From Pseudomonas sp. S06B 330 (GTDB lineage: Bacteria > Pseudomonadota > Gammaproteobacteria > Pseudomonadales > Pseudomonadaceae): a stretch of DNA of 64,000 nt. The notes under the pieces are model-generated. The model searched no databases. It saw only the letters and a program-made list of their open reading frames with translations, and was not told where the DNA came from. Where the stretch lies: NCBI RefSeq assembly GCF_002845275.2, contig NZ_CP088149.1:1918501-1982500 (forward strand). Reading direction: 5' to 3'. Position numbers and translations under genes: made by a program. Positions 1-9,443 of this stretch are shown here, in pieces. Position 1 is the stretch's first letter. Each line of letters begins with the position of its first letter.

Positions 1-407
1 TGGGCCAGAAGAACGGCAAGGGCTTCTACGCCTACGAGACCGACAAGCGCGGCAAACCGAAGAAAGTCGCCGACGCGGCCGTTCTTGAAGTCCTCAAACC
101 GATCGTTTACGAGCAGCGCGATGTCACTGACGAAGACATCATCAACTGGATGATGATCCCGCTGTGCCTGGAAACCGTTCGTTGCCTGGAAGACGGTATC
201 GTCGAAACCGCCGCCGAAGCCGACATGGGTCTGGTCTACGGCATCGGTTTCCCTCCGTTCCGTGGCGGTGCACTGCGCTACATCGATTCGATCGGCGTAG
301 CAGAATTCGTTGCCCTGGCAGACAAGTACGCCGATCTGGGTCCGCTGTATCACCCCACCGCGAAGCTGCGTGAAATGGCCAAAAACGGCCAGAGCTTCTT
401 CGGTTAA
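1..407 (+). CDS. fadB: Fatty acid oxidation complex subunit alpha, C-terminal part (partial)
   Basis: This is the last 134 codons or so of the trifunctional beta-oxidation alpha subunit (enoyl-CoA hydratase and 3-hydroxyacyl-CoA dehydrogenase); the gene begins before the window. The visible frame opens with [12 protein letters not shown] and continues through [16 protein letters not shown]. Both stretches are typical of the C-terminal 3-hydroxyacyl-CoA dehydrogenase domain. The stop lies 29 bp before the fadA start, so the two genes form the usual fadBA operon coding for the two subunits of one heterotetramer. The catalytic hydratase domain cannot be judged because it is outside the window. 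Identification rests on these motifs plus the fadA neighbour. Confidence 0.95.
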   Translation, partial: GQKNGKGFYAYETDKRGKPKKVADAAVLEVLKPIVYEQRDVTDEDIINWMMIPLCLETVRCLEDGIVETAAEADMGLVYGIGFPPFRGGALRYIDSIGVAEFVALADKYADLGPLYHPTAKLREMAKNGQSFFG

Positions 408-421
408 GCGCCCAACGATAG

Positions 422-1612
<1,191 letters not shown>

Positions 1613-1627
1613 GCATTCGGCGGTTGG

Positions 1628-1660
1628 AAACCGGGGCCTGGTGCCCCGGTTTTTGTTTTT
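1628..1660 (+). terminator. Rho-independent terminator of fadBA
   Basis: An 8-bp perfect stem (ACCGGGGC / GCCCCGGT, loop CTGGT) extended by A-T pairs is followed by a T-rich run, starting 16 bp after the fadA stop. Confidence 0.85.
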
Positions 1661-1689
1661 GCGGGATTTTTTTCAAGAGGGTGAGCAAC

Positions 1690-1941
1690 ATGCAGATACA
1701 ACCAGGCGTATACCGGCATTACAAGGGGCCTGAGTATCGTGTGTTCGGCACTGCGCAACATTCTGAAACCGAGGAGTGGGTGGTGTTCTATCAAGCCCTG
1801 TACGGCGAATTCGGCCTCTGGGTACGGCCACTTTCGATGTTTCTGGAGTCAGTCGAGGTTGACGGCGAGCAACTGCCGCGCTTTGCTTTGGTCAAGGCCG
1901 AACCCGAGCTGTTTTCCCGGCCCGATGCCGAGGGCGGCTAA
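1690..1941 (+). CDS. DUF1653 domain-containing small protein
   Basis: This 83-residue protein consists almost entirely of a DUF1653 domain (start QPGVYRHYKGPEYRVFG, then WVVFYQALYGE and LWVRPLSMF). DUF1653 proteins are small, soluble and of unknown function. The ATG at 1690 was chosen because it is preceded by AAGAGGGTGAGCAAC and gives the usual family length; a longer open frame upstream runs through the fadA terminator and is not credible. It stands between the fadA terminator and topA, about 100 bp from the latter, and probably has its own promoter. No biochemical role can be assigned. Confidence 0.85.
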   Translation: MQIQPGVYRHYKGPEYRVFGTAQHSETEEWVVFYQALYGEFGLWVRPLSMFLESVEVDGEQLPRFALVKAEPELFSRPDAEGG

Positions 1942-2041
1942 CGCCTCGCGCTTGACCTCATTGTATTGCCACTATATATAGCGGTGCCGCGTCAGGTACC
2001 TGCCGTGTTTTTATTTTCAGTATTCAGGAATTTTCCGATCC

Positions 2042-4654
2042 ATGGGCAAATCGCTGGTCATTGTGGAATCCCCGGCTAAGGCCAAGACCATCAACAAGTA
2101 CCTGGGCAGCCAGTACGTGGTGAAGTCGAGTATCGGCCATATCCGAGACCTGCCCACCAGCGGTTCGGCCAGCGCCAGCAAAGAGCCAGCCGCCAAGCGT
2201 GGCAAGGCCGCTGCCGGTGAAGCGCCCGCGCTGTCGCCAAAGGAAAAGGCGCGCAAGCAGTTGGTCGCGCGCATGGGGGTGGATCCGGACCACGGCTGGA
2301 AAGCCAAGTACGAGATCCTTCCAGGTAAGGAAAAGGTCATCGACGAACTGCGTCGTCTGGCCAAAGATGCCGACACCATCTATCTCGCAACCGACTTGGA
2401 TCGCGAGGGGGAAGCCATTGCCTGGCACCTGCGCGAAGCCATCGGTGGTGATGACAGTCGCTATAAGCGCGTGGTGTTCAACGAAATCACCAAGAAGGCC
2501 ATTCAGGAAGCGTTCTCGCAGCCTGGCGAGCTGGATATCGATCGGGTCAACGCCCAGCAAGCGCGTCGCTTCCTCGACCGTGTGGTGGGCTACATGGTCT
2601 CGCCACTGTTGTGGCAAAAGATCGCCCGTGGCCTGTCGGCCGGTCGCGTGCAATCGGTCGCGGTAAAGCTGGTGGTTGAGCGTGAGCGCGAGATCCGCGC
2701 CTTCATCCCCGAAGAATACTGGGAAGTACACGCCGACCTCGGCACCGCCAAAGACGCCAAAGTGCGCTTTGAAGTGGCGCGGGAGAAGGGCGAAGCCTTC
2801 AAGCCGCTCAACGAAGCGCAGGCTATGGCCGCGCTGGAGAAGCTCAAGTCCTCCAGCTACACCGTCGCCAAGCGCGAAGACCGTCCGACCAGCAGCAAGC
2901 CGTCGGCACCGTTCATTACCTCCACCCTGCAGCAGGCTGCGAGCAACCGCCTGGGCTTCGGGGTGAAGAAGACCATGATGATGGCCCAGCGTCTGTATGA
3001 AGCGGGTTACATCACCTATATGCGTACCGACTCGACCAACCTTTCGGTCGATGCGGTGGAAATGGCCCGTAGCTACATCGAAAGCGAGTTCGGCAAGAAA
3101 TACCTGCCGGAAGCGCCGATCGTCTACGGCAGCAAAGAGGGTGCCCAGGAGGCGCACGAAGCGATCCGTCCTTCCGACGTCAACACCCACCCGACCAAGC
3201 TCAGCGGCATGGAACGTGATGCCGAGCGTCTGTACGAGCTGATCTGGCGCCAGTTCCTGGCGTGCCAGATGCCGCCAGCGCAGTACCTGTCGACCACTGT
3301 CAGCGTTACCGCTGGCGACTTCGAGCTGCGTGCCAAGGGCCGTATCCTCAAGTTCGACGGTTACACCCGCGTGCTGCCACAGCAGAGCAAGCCGGGCGAT
3401 GACGACGTGCTGCCGGAAATGAACCAGGGTGAAGTGCTCAAGCTGATCCAGATCGACCCGAGCCAGCACTTCACCAAGCCGCCTGCGCGTTACTCCGAAG
3501 CCAGCCTGGTCAAGGAAATGGAAAAACGCGGCATCGGCCGTCCTTCCACCTACGCGGCGATCATTTCGACCATTCAGGATCGCGGCTACGTGACCCTGCA
3601 CAACCGTCGTTTCTACTCTGAGAAAATGGGCGATATCGTCACCGAGCGTCTGTCCGAGAGCTTTTCCAACCTCATGGACTACGGTTTTACTGCCGGCATG
3701 GAAGAGAACCTCGATGACGTGGCGCAAGGCGAGCGTGACTGGAAGAACGTCCTCGATGAGTTCTACGGTGATTTCAGCAATAAGTTGAAGCTGGCTGAAG
3801 ATGGCGAGAAGGGCATGCGTGCCAACCAGCCAACTCTGACCAACATTCCGTGCAAGGACTGCGGTCGTCCGATGATGATCCGTACCGCCTCCACTGGCGT
3901 GTTCCTCGGTTGCTCGGGTTATAGCCTGCCGCCCAAAGAGCGCTGCAAGGCGACGGTTAACCTGGTTCCGGGTGATGAGATCGCTGCCGATGACGAAGGC
4001 GAATCGGAATCGCGGGTGTTGCTCAACAAGCACCGTTGCTCGATCTGCTCCACTGCGATGGACGCCTACCTGCTCGACGAAAAGCGCAAGCTGCATATCT
4101 GCGGTAACAACCCTGATTGCACGGGCTATGAAATCGAAGAGGGCAACTACCGCATCAAAGGTTACGAAGGGCCGAGCCTGGAGTGCGACAAGTGCGGTAG
4201 CGAAATGCAGCTCAAGACTGGCCGTTTCGGCAAGTTCTTCGGCTGTACCAACACCGAGTGCAAGAACACCCGCAAGCTGCTCAAGAGTGGCGAAGCGGCG
4301 CCGCCGAAGATGGATGCGGTGAAGATGCCGGAGCTCAAGTGCGAGAAGGTCAACGACACCTACGTGCTGCGTGATGGCGCGTCGGGGTTGTTCCTGGCGG
4401 CCAGCCAGTTCCCGAAAAACCGCGAGACCCGCGCGCCGTTGGTGATCGAGATTATCCCGCACAAGGATGAGATTGATCCGAAGTACCACTTCCTCTGTGA
4501 AGCACCGAAAAAGGACCCGGACGGTCGCCCGGCGGTCATCCGCTACAGCCGTAAGACCAAGGAGCAGTACGTGCAGACCGAGGTCGAGGGCAAGCCGACC
4601 GGCTGGCGCGCTTTCTACGACGGTAATGCCTGGAAGGTCGAAGACAAGCGCTGA
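2042..4654 (+). CDS. topA: DNA topoisomerase I (type IA)
   Basis: The 870-residue type IA topoisomerase relaxes negative supercoils through a transient 5'-phosphotyrosine link. The TOPRIM domain is at the N-terminus ([19 protein letters not shown], then the acidic triad region [15 protein letters not shown]). The catalytic tyrosine is Tyr326 in [13 protein letters not shown], and the [17 protein letters not shown] motif follows. The C-terminal third has three four-cysteine zinc-ribbon modules (CKDC...CSGY...C; CSIC...CGNNPDC; CDKC...CTNTEC), then a further basic region. Length matches Pseudomonas TopA. An insertion rich in Ala/Ser/Lys (about residues 40–70) interrupts the TOPRIM domain, as is usual in proteobacteria. 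The ribosome site before ATG 2042 is weak. Confidence 0.98.
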   Translation: MGKSLVIVESPAKAKTINKYLGSQYVVKSSIGHIRDLPTSGSASASKEPAAKRGKAAAGEAPALSPKEKARKQLVARMGVDPDHGWKAKYEILPGKEKVIDELRRLAKDADTIYLATDLDREGEAIAWHLREAIGGDDSRYKRVVFNEITKKAIQEAFSQPGELDIDRVNAQQARRFLDRVVGYMVSPLLWQKIARGLSAGRVQSVAVKLVVEREREIRAFIPEEYWEVHADLGTAKDAKVRFEVAREKGEAFKPLNEAQAMAALEKLKSSSYTVAKREDRPTSSKPSAPFITSTLQQAASNRLGFGVKKTMMMAQRLYEAGYITYMRTDSTNLSVDAVEMARSYIESEFGKKYLPEAPIVYGSKEGAQEAHEAIRPSDVNTHPTKLSGMERDAERLYELIWRQFLACQMPPAQYLSTTVSVTAGDFELRAKGRILKFDGYTRVLPQQSKPGDDDVLPEMNQGEVLKLIQIDPSQHFTKPPARYSEASLVKEMEKRGIGRPSTYAAIISTIQDRGYVTLHNRRFYSEKMGDIVTERLSESFSNLMDYGFTAGMEENLDDVAQGERDWKNVLDEFYGDFSNKLKLAEDGEKGMRANQPTLTNIPCKDCGRPMMIRTASTGVFLGCSGYSLPPKERCKATVNLVPGDEIAADDEGESESRVLLNKHRCSICSTAMDAYLLDEKRKLHICGNNPDCTGYEIEEGNYRIKGYEGPSLECDKCGSEMQLKTGRFGKFFGCTNTECKNTRKLLKSGEAAPPKMDAVKMPELKCEKVNDTYVLRDGASGLFLAASQFPKNRETRAPLVIEIIPHKDEIDPKYHFLCEAPKKDPDGRPAVIRYSRKTKEQYVQTEVEGKPTGWRAFYDGNAWKVEDKR

Positions 4655-4680
4655 TAAAGTCTGGGCCGCTTTTGGCGGTC

Positions 4681-4703
4681 CCTCGCCGGCTTTGCCGGCG
4701 AGG
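4681..4703. repeat. Perfect 10-bp hairpin after topA
   Basis: CCTCGCCGGC and GCCGGCGAGG form a perfect 10-bp stem with a TTT loop. It lacks a U-run and resembles the GC-rich extragenic palindromes of pseudomonads. It may stabilise the topA mRNA end or act as a weak terminator. Confidence 0.6.
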
Positions 4704-4773
4704 GGGCTTGCGGTATGGCAGGGCAATCCGTGACACTCACAGACCGCCTTGCAGCCTTTCGGAGGGCACTCAG

Positions 4774-5295
4774 ATGGCCCAGGAACTCTACACCCGTACC
4801 AACCAGAAGATTTACTTCGCAGGGCTGGCCCTAGAAGCCTTGGGCAAGGCTCAGGAGAGCAGGGCAATGAACGCGCAGGCGCTGATTCAGGCCGAGCGCG
4901 AATCGGCACTGTTTCACCTGTACGGTGCGCTACTGGGGCTGTGTCATGAGATTGCCGGTTTTTACCGTTTGCCGCAGGCCGCTGCGCCACGCGCCGAGTT
5001 GCTGCTGACCCGTGAAGTGCTGGAGGCTGTGGCGATTCCGGAAATGGCCGAGCTGGTCGAGTTGGCTGAGCAGCGAGAAACCTGGCTGGCGCAACTGTTA
5101 AGCGCTTATGCCGATTTGTTCCGACCGCCGGTCGCGAAAAAAGCACCGAAAACTGATGTCACGCTACCGCTGATTCAGGCCGTGAGCCTTGATGAGCCCG
5201 AGGTGGCGCCGCTTTCGCGGGAAGAACTGGAAAGCTGGCGGCAGAATCTCAAAGGCCTAACCGTTCGCTTTCGTGAGGGCTTGAGTGAGTGCTGA
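4774..5295 (+). CDS. Conserved protein of unknown function (DUF6586-like)
   Basis: This 173-residue soluble protein (begins MAQELYTRTNQKIYFAGLAL) is rich in helices, with long Leu/Ala/Glu stretches at residues 15–60 and 70–115, no signal peptide and no membrane segment. It resembles the DUF6586 family seen beside topA in pseudomonads. ATG 4774 was chosen for the GGAGGG ribosome site about 8 nt upstream. The central part (RAELLLTREVLEAVAIPEMAEL) and the C-terminal PLSREELESWRQNLKGL are the best conserved-looking blocks. The next gene starts 50 bp downstream, so the two may be cotranscribed. No function is known. Confidence 0.8.
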   Translation: MAQELYTRTNQKIYFAGLALEALGKAQESRAMNAQALIQAERESALFHLYGALLGLCHEIAGFYRLPQAAAPRAELLLTREVLEAVAIPEMAELVELAEQRETWLAQLLSAYADLFRPPVAKKAPKTDVTLPLIQAVSLDEPEVAPLSREELESWRQNLKGLTVRFREGLSEC

Positions 5296-5345
5296 TTGGG
5301 GCGCTCGCTGGTACAATACTGGCCTTTCGTGGAGAACTGCCCCTT

Positions 5346-5579
5346 ATGCCAACGTCCTTTCTAGAAATTGTCGAGTTGCCTGATGGCCGGATCGAGCTGC
5401 GCCGCGCCGAGGACGAAGGCTCCCTGGTAACCCTGGATTTCTCCGAGGACGCCAAGGCTTTCCTGCAAGGTCAGCACGTTGAAGTGGCCAAGGCCATGCT
5501 CAGTGTTGGTGTGCAGATGGCCGGCAAGCTGGTGGAAGGTGACGTCGAGCGAGACGACGGGCCGCGCGTCCTGCACTGA
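5346..5579 (+). CDS. Small conserved protein of unknown function
   Basis: A 77-residue acidic protein (MPTSFLEIVELPDGRIELRRAEDEG...) with no signal peptide or membrane segment. The first half reads as a beta meander and the second half as a helix (AKAFLQGQHVEVAKAMLSVGVQMAGKL). It ends head-to-head with sulA, separated by a 9-bp perfect hairpin. The neighbouring order topA–small gene–this gene–sulA–lexA is a familiar Pseudomonas arrangement, which supports it as a real gene. A promoter-like GGTACAATACTGG lies at 5308–5320 before the start. No function can be offered. Confidence 0.8.
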   Translation: MPTSFLEIVELPDGRIELRRAEDEGSLVTLDFSEDAKAFLQGQHVEVAKAMLSVGVQMAGKLVEGDVERDDGPRVLH

Positions 5580-5589
5580 TCGCCTGCGT

Positions 5590-5612
5590 GGCTTCCTCGT
5601 CCTGAGGAAGCC
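5590..5612. terminator. Hairpin between convergent genes
   Basis: GGCTTCCTC and GAGGAAGCC form a perfect 9-bp stem with a GTCCT loop, between the small gene ending at 5579 and the end of sulA at 5643. There is no clear T-run on either side, so a terminator role is inferred from position. Confidence 0.5.
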
Positions 5613-5642
5613 TGGTGAAACCAACCCATCTCTGTCCTGAAA

Positions 5643-6137
5643 TCAGCCTAGGCGGATGTTCAGGCTTTGTGCGTCGCCTGCGCGTGCGGCGTTACTCAGC
5701 TGTTGACGTGCGCTGCTGCTGACGGTGTTCAGCCAACTGATTACGGTGTGGCTGCGGCCCAGACGCAGGGCTTCGCAGGCCAACTGCAGAGCGCTCTGGT
5801 TGCCGCGAGGTTGCAACAACAGGATGCGCTCGCGGTTCAGGCCGGCGTCGCGCAGCCAGGCCTGGGTGAGGCTGGCCGGGGGCGCGATCAGGGTCAGCCA
5901 GCGGGCGTCCTGTTCCTCACTCAGCTCGCTCAGTTCACGCAGCATGGGGGCCAGCAGGCTCTGGCAACTCCCCAGCGCGCCACGCAAGGACAGCTCGCTG
6001 AAAACCTGTGCCGCGCCCGGATGGGGAGCAGGCTTGCTGGCTTTCAGTCCGGGCAGCACTGGCTGGGCCAGGAATGCTTCGAACAGTGGCAATTGTGCTG
6101 GCTGCGATACGTTCTGTGACGCTGGGGGGAACTGCAT
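5643..6137 (-). CDS. sulA: SOS-induced cell division inhibitor SulA
   Basis: The 164-residue protein is the Pseudomonas-type SulA, which blocks septation during the SOS response by binding FtsZ. The start is MQFPPASQNVSQPAQLPLFEAF. The core has the RecA-like fold stretch seen in this family (LTLIAPPASLTQAWLRDAGLNRERILLLQPRG, LACEALRLGRSHTVISWL). ATG 6137 was preferred over the longer frame because it has a GGAGG-type site just upstream and begins 10 bp after the lexA stop. The two genes thus form the standard lexA-sulA operon under LexA control. The identification is by family resemblance and context together. Confidence 0.93.
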   Translation of the reverse strand: MQFPPASQNVSQPAQLPLFEAFLAQPVLPGLKASKPAPHPGAAQVFSELSLRGALGSCQSLLAPMLRELSELSEEQDARWLTLIAPPASLTQAWLRDAGLNRERILLLQPRGNQSALQLACEALRLGRSHTVISWLNTVSSSARQQLSNAARAGDAQSLNIRLG

Positions 6138-6147
6138 GACGCCTCCT

Positions 6148-6756
6148 TTACCGGCGAATGACGCCGACACTCAAGCCCTCAATTACCAGGTCCTGTTCTT
6201 TCAGGTTGACCTCGATAGGGGCAAATTCGGGGTTTTCAGCAATCAGCCAGACTTTGCTGCCTTCACGCTTGAAGCGCTTGACTGTGACCTCGTCACCCAG
6301 GCGGGCAACCACGATCTGGCCATTGCGCGCTTCGCGGCAGGTGTGCACGGCAAGCAGGTCGCCATCAACGATACCGACGTCTTTCATGCTCATGCCGTGA
6401 ACGCGCAGCAGGTAGTCGGCCCGAGGATGGAAGAAAGCCGGGTTGATGTTGCAGGATTCCTCAATGTGTTGCTGGGCCAGGATTGGCGCACCGGCAGCAA
6501 CGCGACCGATAATCGGCAGGCCGCTGTCTTCGGCCTTGGCTTCCAGGCCGGGGATGCGGATGCCGCGCGAGGCACCCGGGGTCATCTCGATCGCACCCTT
6601 GCGGGCCAGGGCCTTGAGGTGTTCCTCGGCGGCGTTGGGCGACTTGAAACCCAGCTCCTGGGCGATTTCCGCGCGGGTTGGCGGGAAGCCGTTGTCTTCC
6701 AGGCAGCGCTTGATAAAAGCCAGAATCTCAGCTTGGCGTGGCGTCAGTTTTAGCAT
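6148..6756 (-). CDS. lexA: SOS regulon repressor LexA
   Basis: The 202-residue protein represses DNA-damage genes and is inactivated by RecA-stimulated self-cleavage. The N-terminal winged-helix domain ([34 protein letters not shown]) binds operator DNA. The Ala-Gly scissile site is in RVAAGAPIL. The S24-peptidase domain has the catalytic serine in [10 protein letters not shown] and the lysine in [11 protein letters not shown]. Two CTG-N10-CAG boxes sit directly upstream, which predicts autorepression. It is followed after 10 bp by sulA in the same direction. Confidence 0.98.
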   Translation of the reverse strand: MLKLTPRQAEILAFIKRCLEDNGFPPTRAEIAQELGFKSPNAAEEHLKALARKGAIEMTPGASRGIRIPGLEAKAEDSGLPIIGRVAAGAPILAQQHIEESCNINPAFFHPRADYLLRVHGMSMKDVGIVDGDLLAVHTCREARNGQIVVARLGDEVTVKRFKREGSKVWLIAENPEFAPIEVNLKEQDLVIEGLSVGVIRR

Positions 6757-6766
6757 GTCGATCGCT

Positions 6767-6782
6767 CTGTCTTTTTATACAG
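6767..6782 (-). promoter_or_regulatory. LexA box proximal to lexA
   Basis: CTGTCTTTTTATACAG fits the SOS box pattern CTG-N10-CAG and lies 10 bp upstream of the lexA ATG. It has the AT-rich core expected of LexA operators. Confidence 0.85.
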
Positions 6783-6785
6783 TGA

Positions 6786-6801
6786 CTGGGATTATATACA
6801 G
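6786..6801 (-). promoter_or_regulatory. LexA box distal to lexA
   Basis: CTGGGATTATATACAG is a second CTG-N10-CAG site only 3 bp beyond the first. The half with TATATACAG is close to the consensus. Confidence 0.85.
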
Positions 6802-6926
6802 TAGGTGGCAAGCTGCAAGCACCACGCCTCAAGAAAAACCGCGCGATTGCGCGCAATGCCGTGCAGCGCGCGGCTTGTAGCTGTGATTTAATATCGACTT
6901 CACGGTCGCGAAGCGGCTGAGCGGAC

Positions 6927-6956
6927 TTGACAAATCACTACTTTGAAACGTATGTT
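6927..6956 (+). promoter_or_regulatory. Candidate sigma-70 promoter of psrA
   Basis: A perfect TTGACA at 6927–6932 is followed after 18 bp by TATGTT (6951–6956). The -10 element lies inside the first PsrA-type palindrome, so bound PsrA would occlude RNA polymerase. Inferred from sequence only. Confidence 0.6.
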
Positions 6957-6971
6957 TCAAACAAGTGTTTG
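6945..6971. promoter_or_regulatory. Double PsrA operator
   Basis: GAAAC-GTAT-GTTTC (6945–6958) and CAAAC-AAGT-GTTTG (6958–6971) both match the published PsrA motif (G/C)AAAC-N2-4-GTTT(G/C). They share one base. Placement 16 nt before psrA points to autorepression. Confidence 0.8.
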
Positions 6972-6986
6972 TCAGGCGGAGTAGTC

Positions 6987-7700
6987 ATGGCCCAGTCGGA
7001 AACCGTTGAACGCATTCTCGATGCTGCCGAGCAGTTGTTCGCGGAAAAAGGTTTTGCCGAAACCTCATTACGGCTGATCACCAGTAAGGCCGGCGTCAAT
7101 CTGGCGGCGGTGAACTACCATTTCGGTTCGAAAAAAGCGCTGATTCAGGCGGTCTTCTCGCGATTCCTCGGTCCTTTTTGCACCAGCCTCGAGCGTGAGC
7201 TGGAGCGTCGTCAGGCCCGTCCTGAACAAAAGCCAAGCCTTGAAGAGCTGCTCGAGATGCTGGTTGAGCAGGCACTGGTCGTACAGCCGCGCAGCGGCAA
7301 CGACCTGTCGATCTTCATGCGGCTGTTGGGCCTGGCCTTCAGCCAGAGCCAGGGGCATTTGCGTCGTTACCTGGAAGACATGTACGGCAAGGTATTCCGC
7401 CGTTACATGCTGCTGGTCAACGAAGCTGCGCCGCGCATTCCTCCGATCGAGTTGTTCTGGCGCGTGCACTTCATGCTCGGTGCTGCGGCGTTCAGCATGT
7501 CCGGAATCAAGGCCCTGCGCGCCATCGCTGAAACCGACTTTGGTGTTAACACCTCGATCGAGCAGGTGATGCGCCTGATGGTGCCGTTTCTCGCCGCCGG
7601 CATGCGCGCCGACACCGGGGTGACTGACGAGGCCATGGCCGCCGCGCAGTTGCGCCCGCGCAGCAAGTCATCGAATTCGACGGTCGCTGCCAAGGCCTGA
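6987..7700 (+). CDS. psrA: TetR-family regulator PsrA (fatty acid-responsive)
   Basis: The 237-residue TetR-type regulator represses beta-oxidation genes such as fadBA and activates rpoS in pseudomonads; long-chain fatty acids release it from DNA. The helix-turn-helix spans about residues 20–60 (AEKGFAETSLRLITSKAGVNLAAVNYHFGSKKALIQAVF). The C-terminal ligand domain contains PPIELFWRVHFMLGAAAFSMSG. ATG 6987 has GGAG 6 nt upstream and follows the operators, whereas the longer frame from 6927 would read through promoter and operator. The gene stands alone just downstream of divergent lexA. fadBA lies in the same window about 5 kb away. Confidence 0.93.
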   Translation: MAQSETVERILDAAEQLFAEKGFAETSLRLITSKAGVNLAAVNYHFGSKKALIQAVFSRFLGPFCTSLERELERRQARPEQKPSLEELLEMLVEQALVVQPRSGNDLSIFMRLLGLAFSQSQGHLRRYLEDMYGKVFRRYMLLVNEAAPRIPPIELFWRVHFMLGAAAFSMSGIKALRAIAETDFGVNTSIEQVMRLMVPFLAAGMRADTGVTDEAMAAAQLRPRSKSSNSTVAAKA

Positions 7701-7745
7701 TGCCATGGCTGGGCGCAGCGAGCCGCATCGGCTAAGCTAGCGCCC

Positions 7746-8270
7746 ATGCCCAGTCTCGATTTATTGCACATTTCCCTTGCCGATCAATGCCTCTACGGGT
7801 TCGCCCGTGGACAGTTGCGCGTGCGCCTGCCGGTGTCCACCGCAGTGAACGGTGCGGGTGAGCGCAATGGCTCCGGTTGTACACCCACAGGCTTGCATCA
7901 AGTACGGGCGAAAATCGGTGCAGGCTTGCCGCTAGGTGCGGTACTGTGCGGGCGGCGCTGGACCGGTGAAACCTGGACACCGACCCTGCACGCACAGTAC
8001 CCCGGTCGCGACTGGATCCTGAGTCGAATCCTCTGGCTCAGCGGTTGCGAGCCGGGGGTCAACCGTATCGGTCCGGTCGACACCTTCCGTCGCTACATTT
8101 ATCTGCATGGCACGCCCGATTGCGAACCACTGGGCGTGCCGTTGTCCCATGGCTGCGTACGCCTGCACAATGCCGATCTGCTGCAACTGTTTGATCAGGT
8201 GCCAGTGCATTGTCCAGTGCGGATTGAAGAAGCCGCGTGCCCCCAGTGGGCCCACGCGCCCCTGAACTGA
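7746..8270 (+). CDS. L,D-transpeptidase (YkuD domain)
   Basis: The 174-residue protein has a YkuD catalytic domain, whose members form 3-3 crosslinks in peptidoglycan or attach proteins to it. The active-site signature is complete: the histidine in YIYLHGTPD and the S-H-G-C-V-R motif with the nucleophilic cysteine in LSHGCVRLHNADL. There is no obvious signal peptide, although the short N-terminus (MPSLDLLHISLADQCLYGF) is family-typical and these small YkuD proteins in pseudomonads often lack one. It ends 10 bp before nagZ, so the pair probably forms an operon devoted to peptidoglycan remodelling and recycling. The physiological substrate is unknown. Confidence 0.88.
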   Translation: MPSLDLLHISLADQCLYGFARGQLRVRLPVSTAVNGAGERNGSGCTPTGLHQVRAKIGAGLPLGAVLCGRRWTGETWTPTLHAQYPGRDWILSRILWLSGCEPGVNRIGPVDTFRRYIYLHGTPDCEPLGVPLSHGCVRLHNADLLQLFDQVPVHCPVRIEEAACPQWAHAPLN

Positions 8271-8280
8271 AGGATCAATT

Positions 8281-9291
8281 ATGAGTGCCAGCCTGCAAGG
8301 CTCCCTGATGGTGGACATCGCCGGTACCTGGCTGACCGCCGAAGATCGCCAGCTTTTGCGCCAACCCGAAGTGGCCGGCCTGATCATCTTTGCCCGCAAT
8401 ATCGAAAGCCCACGCCAGGTGCGTGAGCTGACGGCCTCGATCCACGCCATTCGCCCGGACCTGATCCTGGCAGTGGACCAGGAGGGTGGCCGGGTCCAGC
8501 GCCTGCGGCAGGGCTTCGTGCGCCTGCCAGCGATGCGGGCGATTGCCGATAACGATAACGCCGAGTACCTCGCCGAGCAGTGCGGTTGGCTGATGGCCAC
8601 TGAAGTGTTGGCGGTGGGGCTGGACCTGAGCTTTGCCCCGGTGCTGGACTTGGATCACCAGCGTAGTGCGGTGGTTGGCAGTCGTGCCTTTGAAGGTGAC
8701 CCGCAGCGCGCCACGGTCCTGGCAGGGGCTTTCATCCGTGGCATGAACGCGGCGGGCATGGCGGCCTGTGGCAAGCATTTTCCTGGTCATGGTTGGGCTG
8801 AAGCTGATTCCCATGTCGCTATTCCTACCGATGAGCGCAGCCTGGAGCAGATTCGCGCAGTTGACCTGGTGCCGTTTGCGCGCCTAAGCGGACAGTTGGC
8901 GGCAGTCATGCCGGCCCATGTCATCTACCCGCAGGTCGATAATCAGCCGGCAGGCTTCTCGCGGCGTTGGCTACAGGACATCCTTCGCGGTGAACTGGGC
9001 TTTGATGGGGTGATCTTCAGTGACGATCTGTCGATGGCGGGCGCCCATGTGGTGGGCGATGCAGCCAGTCGTATCGAAGCGGCGCTGAGTGCCGGTTGTG
9101 ATATGGGGCTGGTGTGCAATGATCGGGCGGCGGCCGAGCTGGCCCTGACGGCAGCGCAGCGATTGAAGGTCAAACCTTCGCCGCGGATCGCGCAGATGCG
9201 CGGGCAGGGCTTTGCCCGTACCGATTATCGTCAGCAGCCGCGCTGGCTGGAAGCGCTCGGTGCGCTGAAGGAAGCGCAACTGGTCGATTGA
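8281..9291 (+). CDS. nagZ: Beta-N-acetylglucosaminidase NagZ (glycoside hydrolase family 3)
   Basis: The 336-residue cytoplasmic enzyme removes GlcNAc from anhydro-muropeptides during cell-wall recycling; in pseudomonads its products influence AmpC induction. Family 3 landmarks are the DQEGGRVQRLRQGF block, KHFPGHGWAEADSH on the flexible catalytic loop, and the nucleophile aspartate in GVIFSDDLSMAGA. Length equals that of typical NagZ. It starts 10 bp after the L,D-transpeptidase with an AAGGA ribosome site. It ends before an inverted pair of REP sequences that separates it from the convergent helicase gene. Confidence 0.96.
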   Translation: MSASLQGSLMVDIAGTWLTAEDRQLLRQPEVAGLIIFARNIESPRQVRELTASIHAIRPDLILAVDQEGGRVQRLRQGFVRLPAMRAIADNDNAEYLAEQCGWLMATEVLAVGLDLSFAPVLDLDHQRSAVVGSRAFEGDPQRATVLAGAFIRGMNAAGMAACGKHFPGHGWAEADSHVAIPTDERSLEQIRAVDLVPFARLSGQLAAVMPAHVIYPQVDNQPAGFSRRWLQDILRGELGFDGVIFSDDLSMAGAHVVGDAASRIEAALSAGCDMGLVCNDRAAAELALTAAQRLKVKPSPRIAQMRGQGFARTDYRQQPRWLEALGALKEAQLVD

Positions 9292-9310
9292 TGCAGGCGC
9301 CTATCGATTT

Positions 9311-9422
9311 GTAGCCGCTGCCGCCAGGCTGCGATCGGGCGTGAAACGGCCGTCATTCAGGCTCCACGGTGCCTGGATGACGACTGCTTCGCAGTCGATC
9401 GCAGCCTGGCGGCAGCGGCTAC
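9311..9422. repeat. Inverted pair of REP sequences (BIME-like)
   Basis: Positions 9311–9337 and 9396–9422 are perfect 27-bp inverted copies of one sequence (starting GTAGCCGCTGCCGCCAGG). Each is followed on the inner side by a short hairpin such as GACTGCTTCGCAGTC. It lies between the convergent nagZ and helicase genes. The same 27-mer recurs at 34.5 kb and 45.0 kb. Confidence 0.9.
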
Positions 9423-9443
9423 ATGGCATTGGCGGTGATGAGT

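Noticed and set aside
2024..5146. A 1040-codon open frame antisense to topA
   Set aside because: It is the mirror of topA codon bias in GC-rich DNA. topA has clear catalytic motifs, and the antisense frame has no family-like sequence and crosses a hairpin and the next gene.
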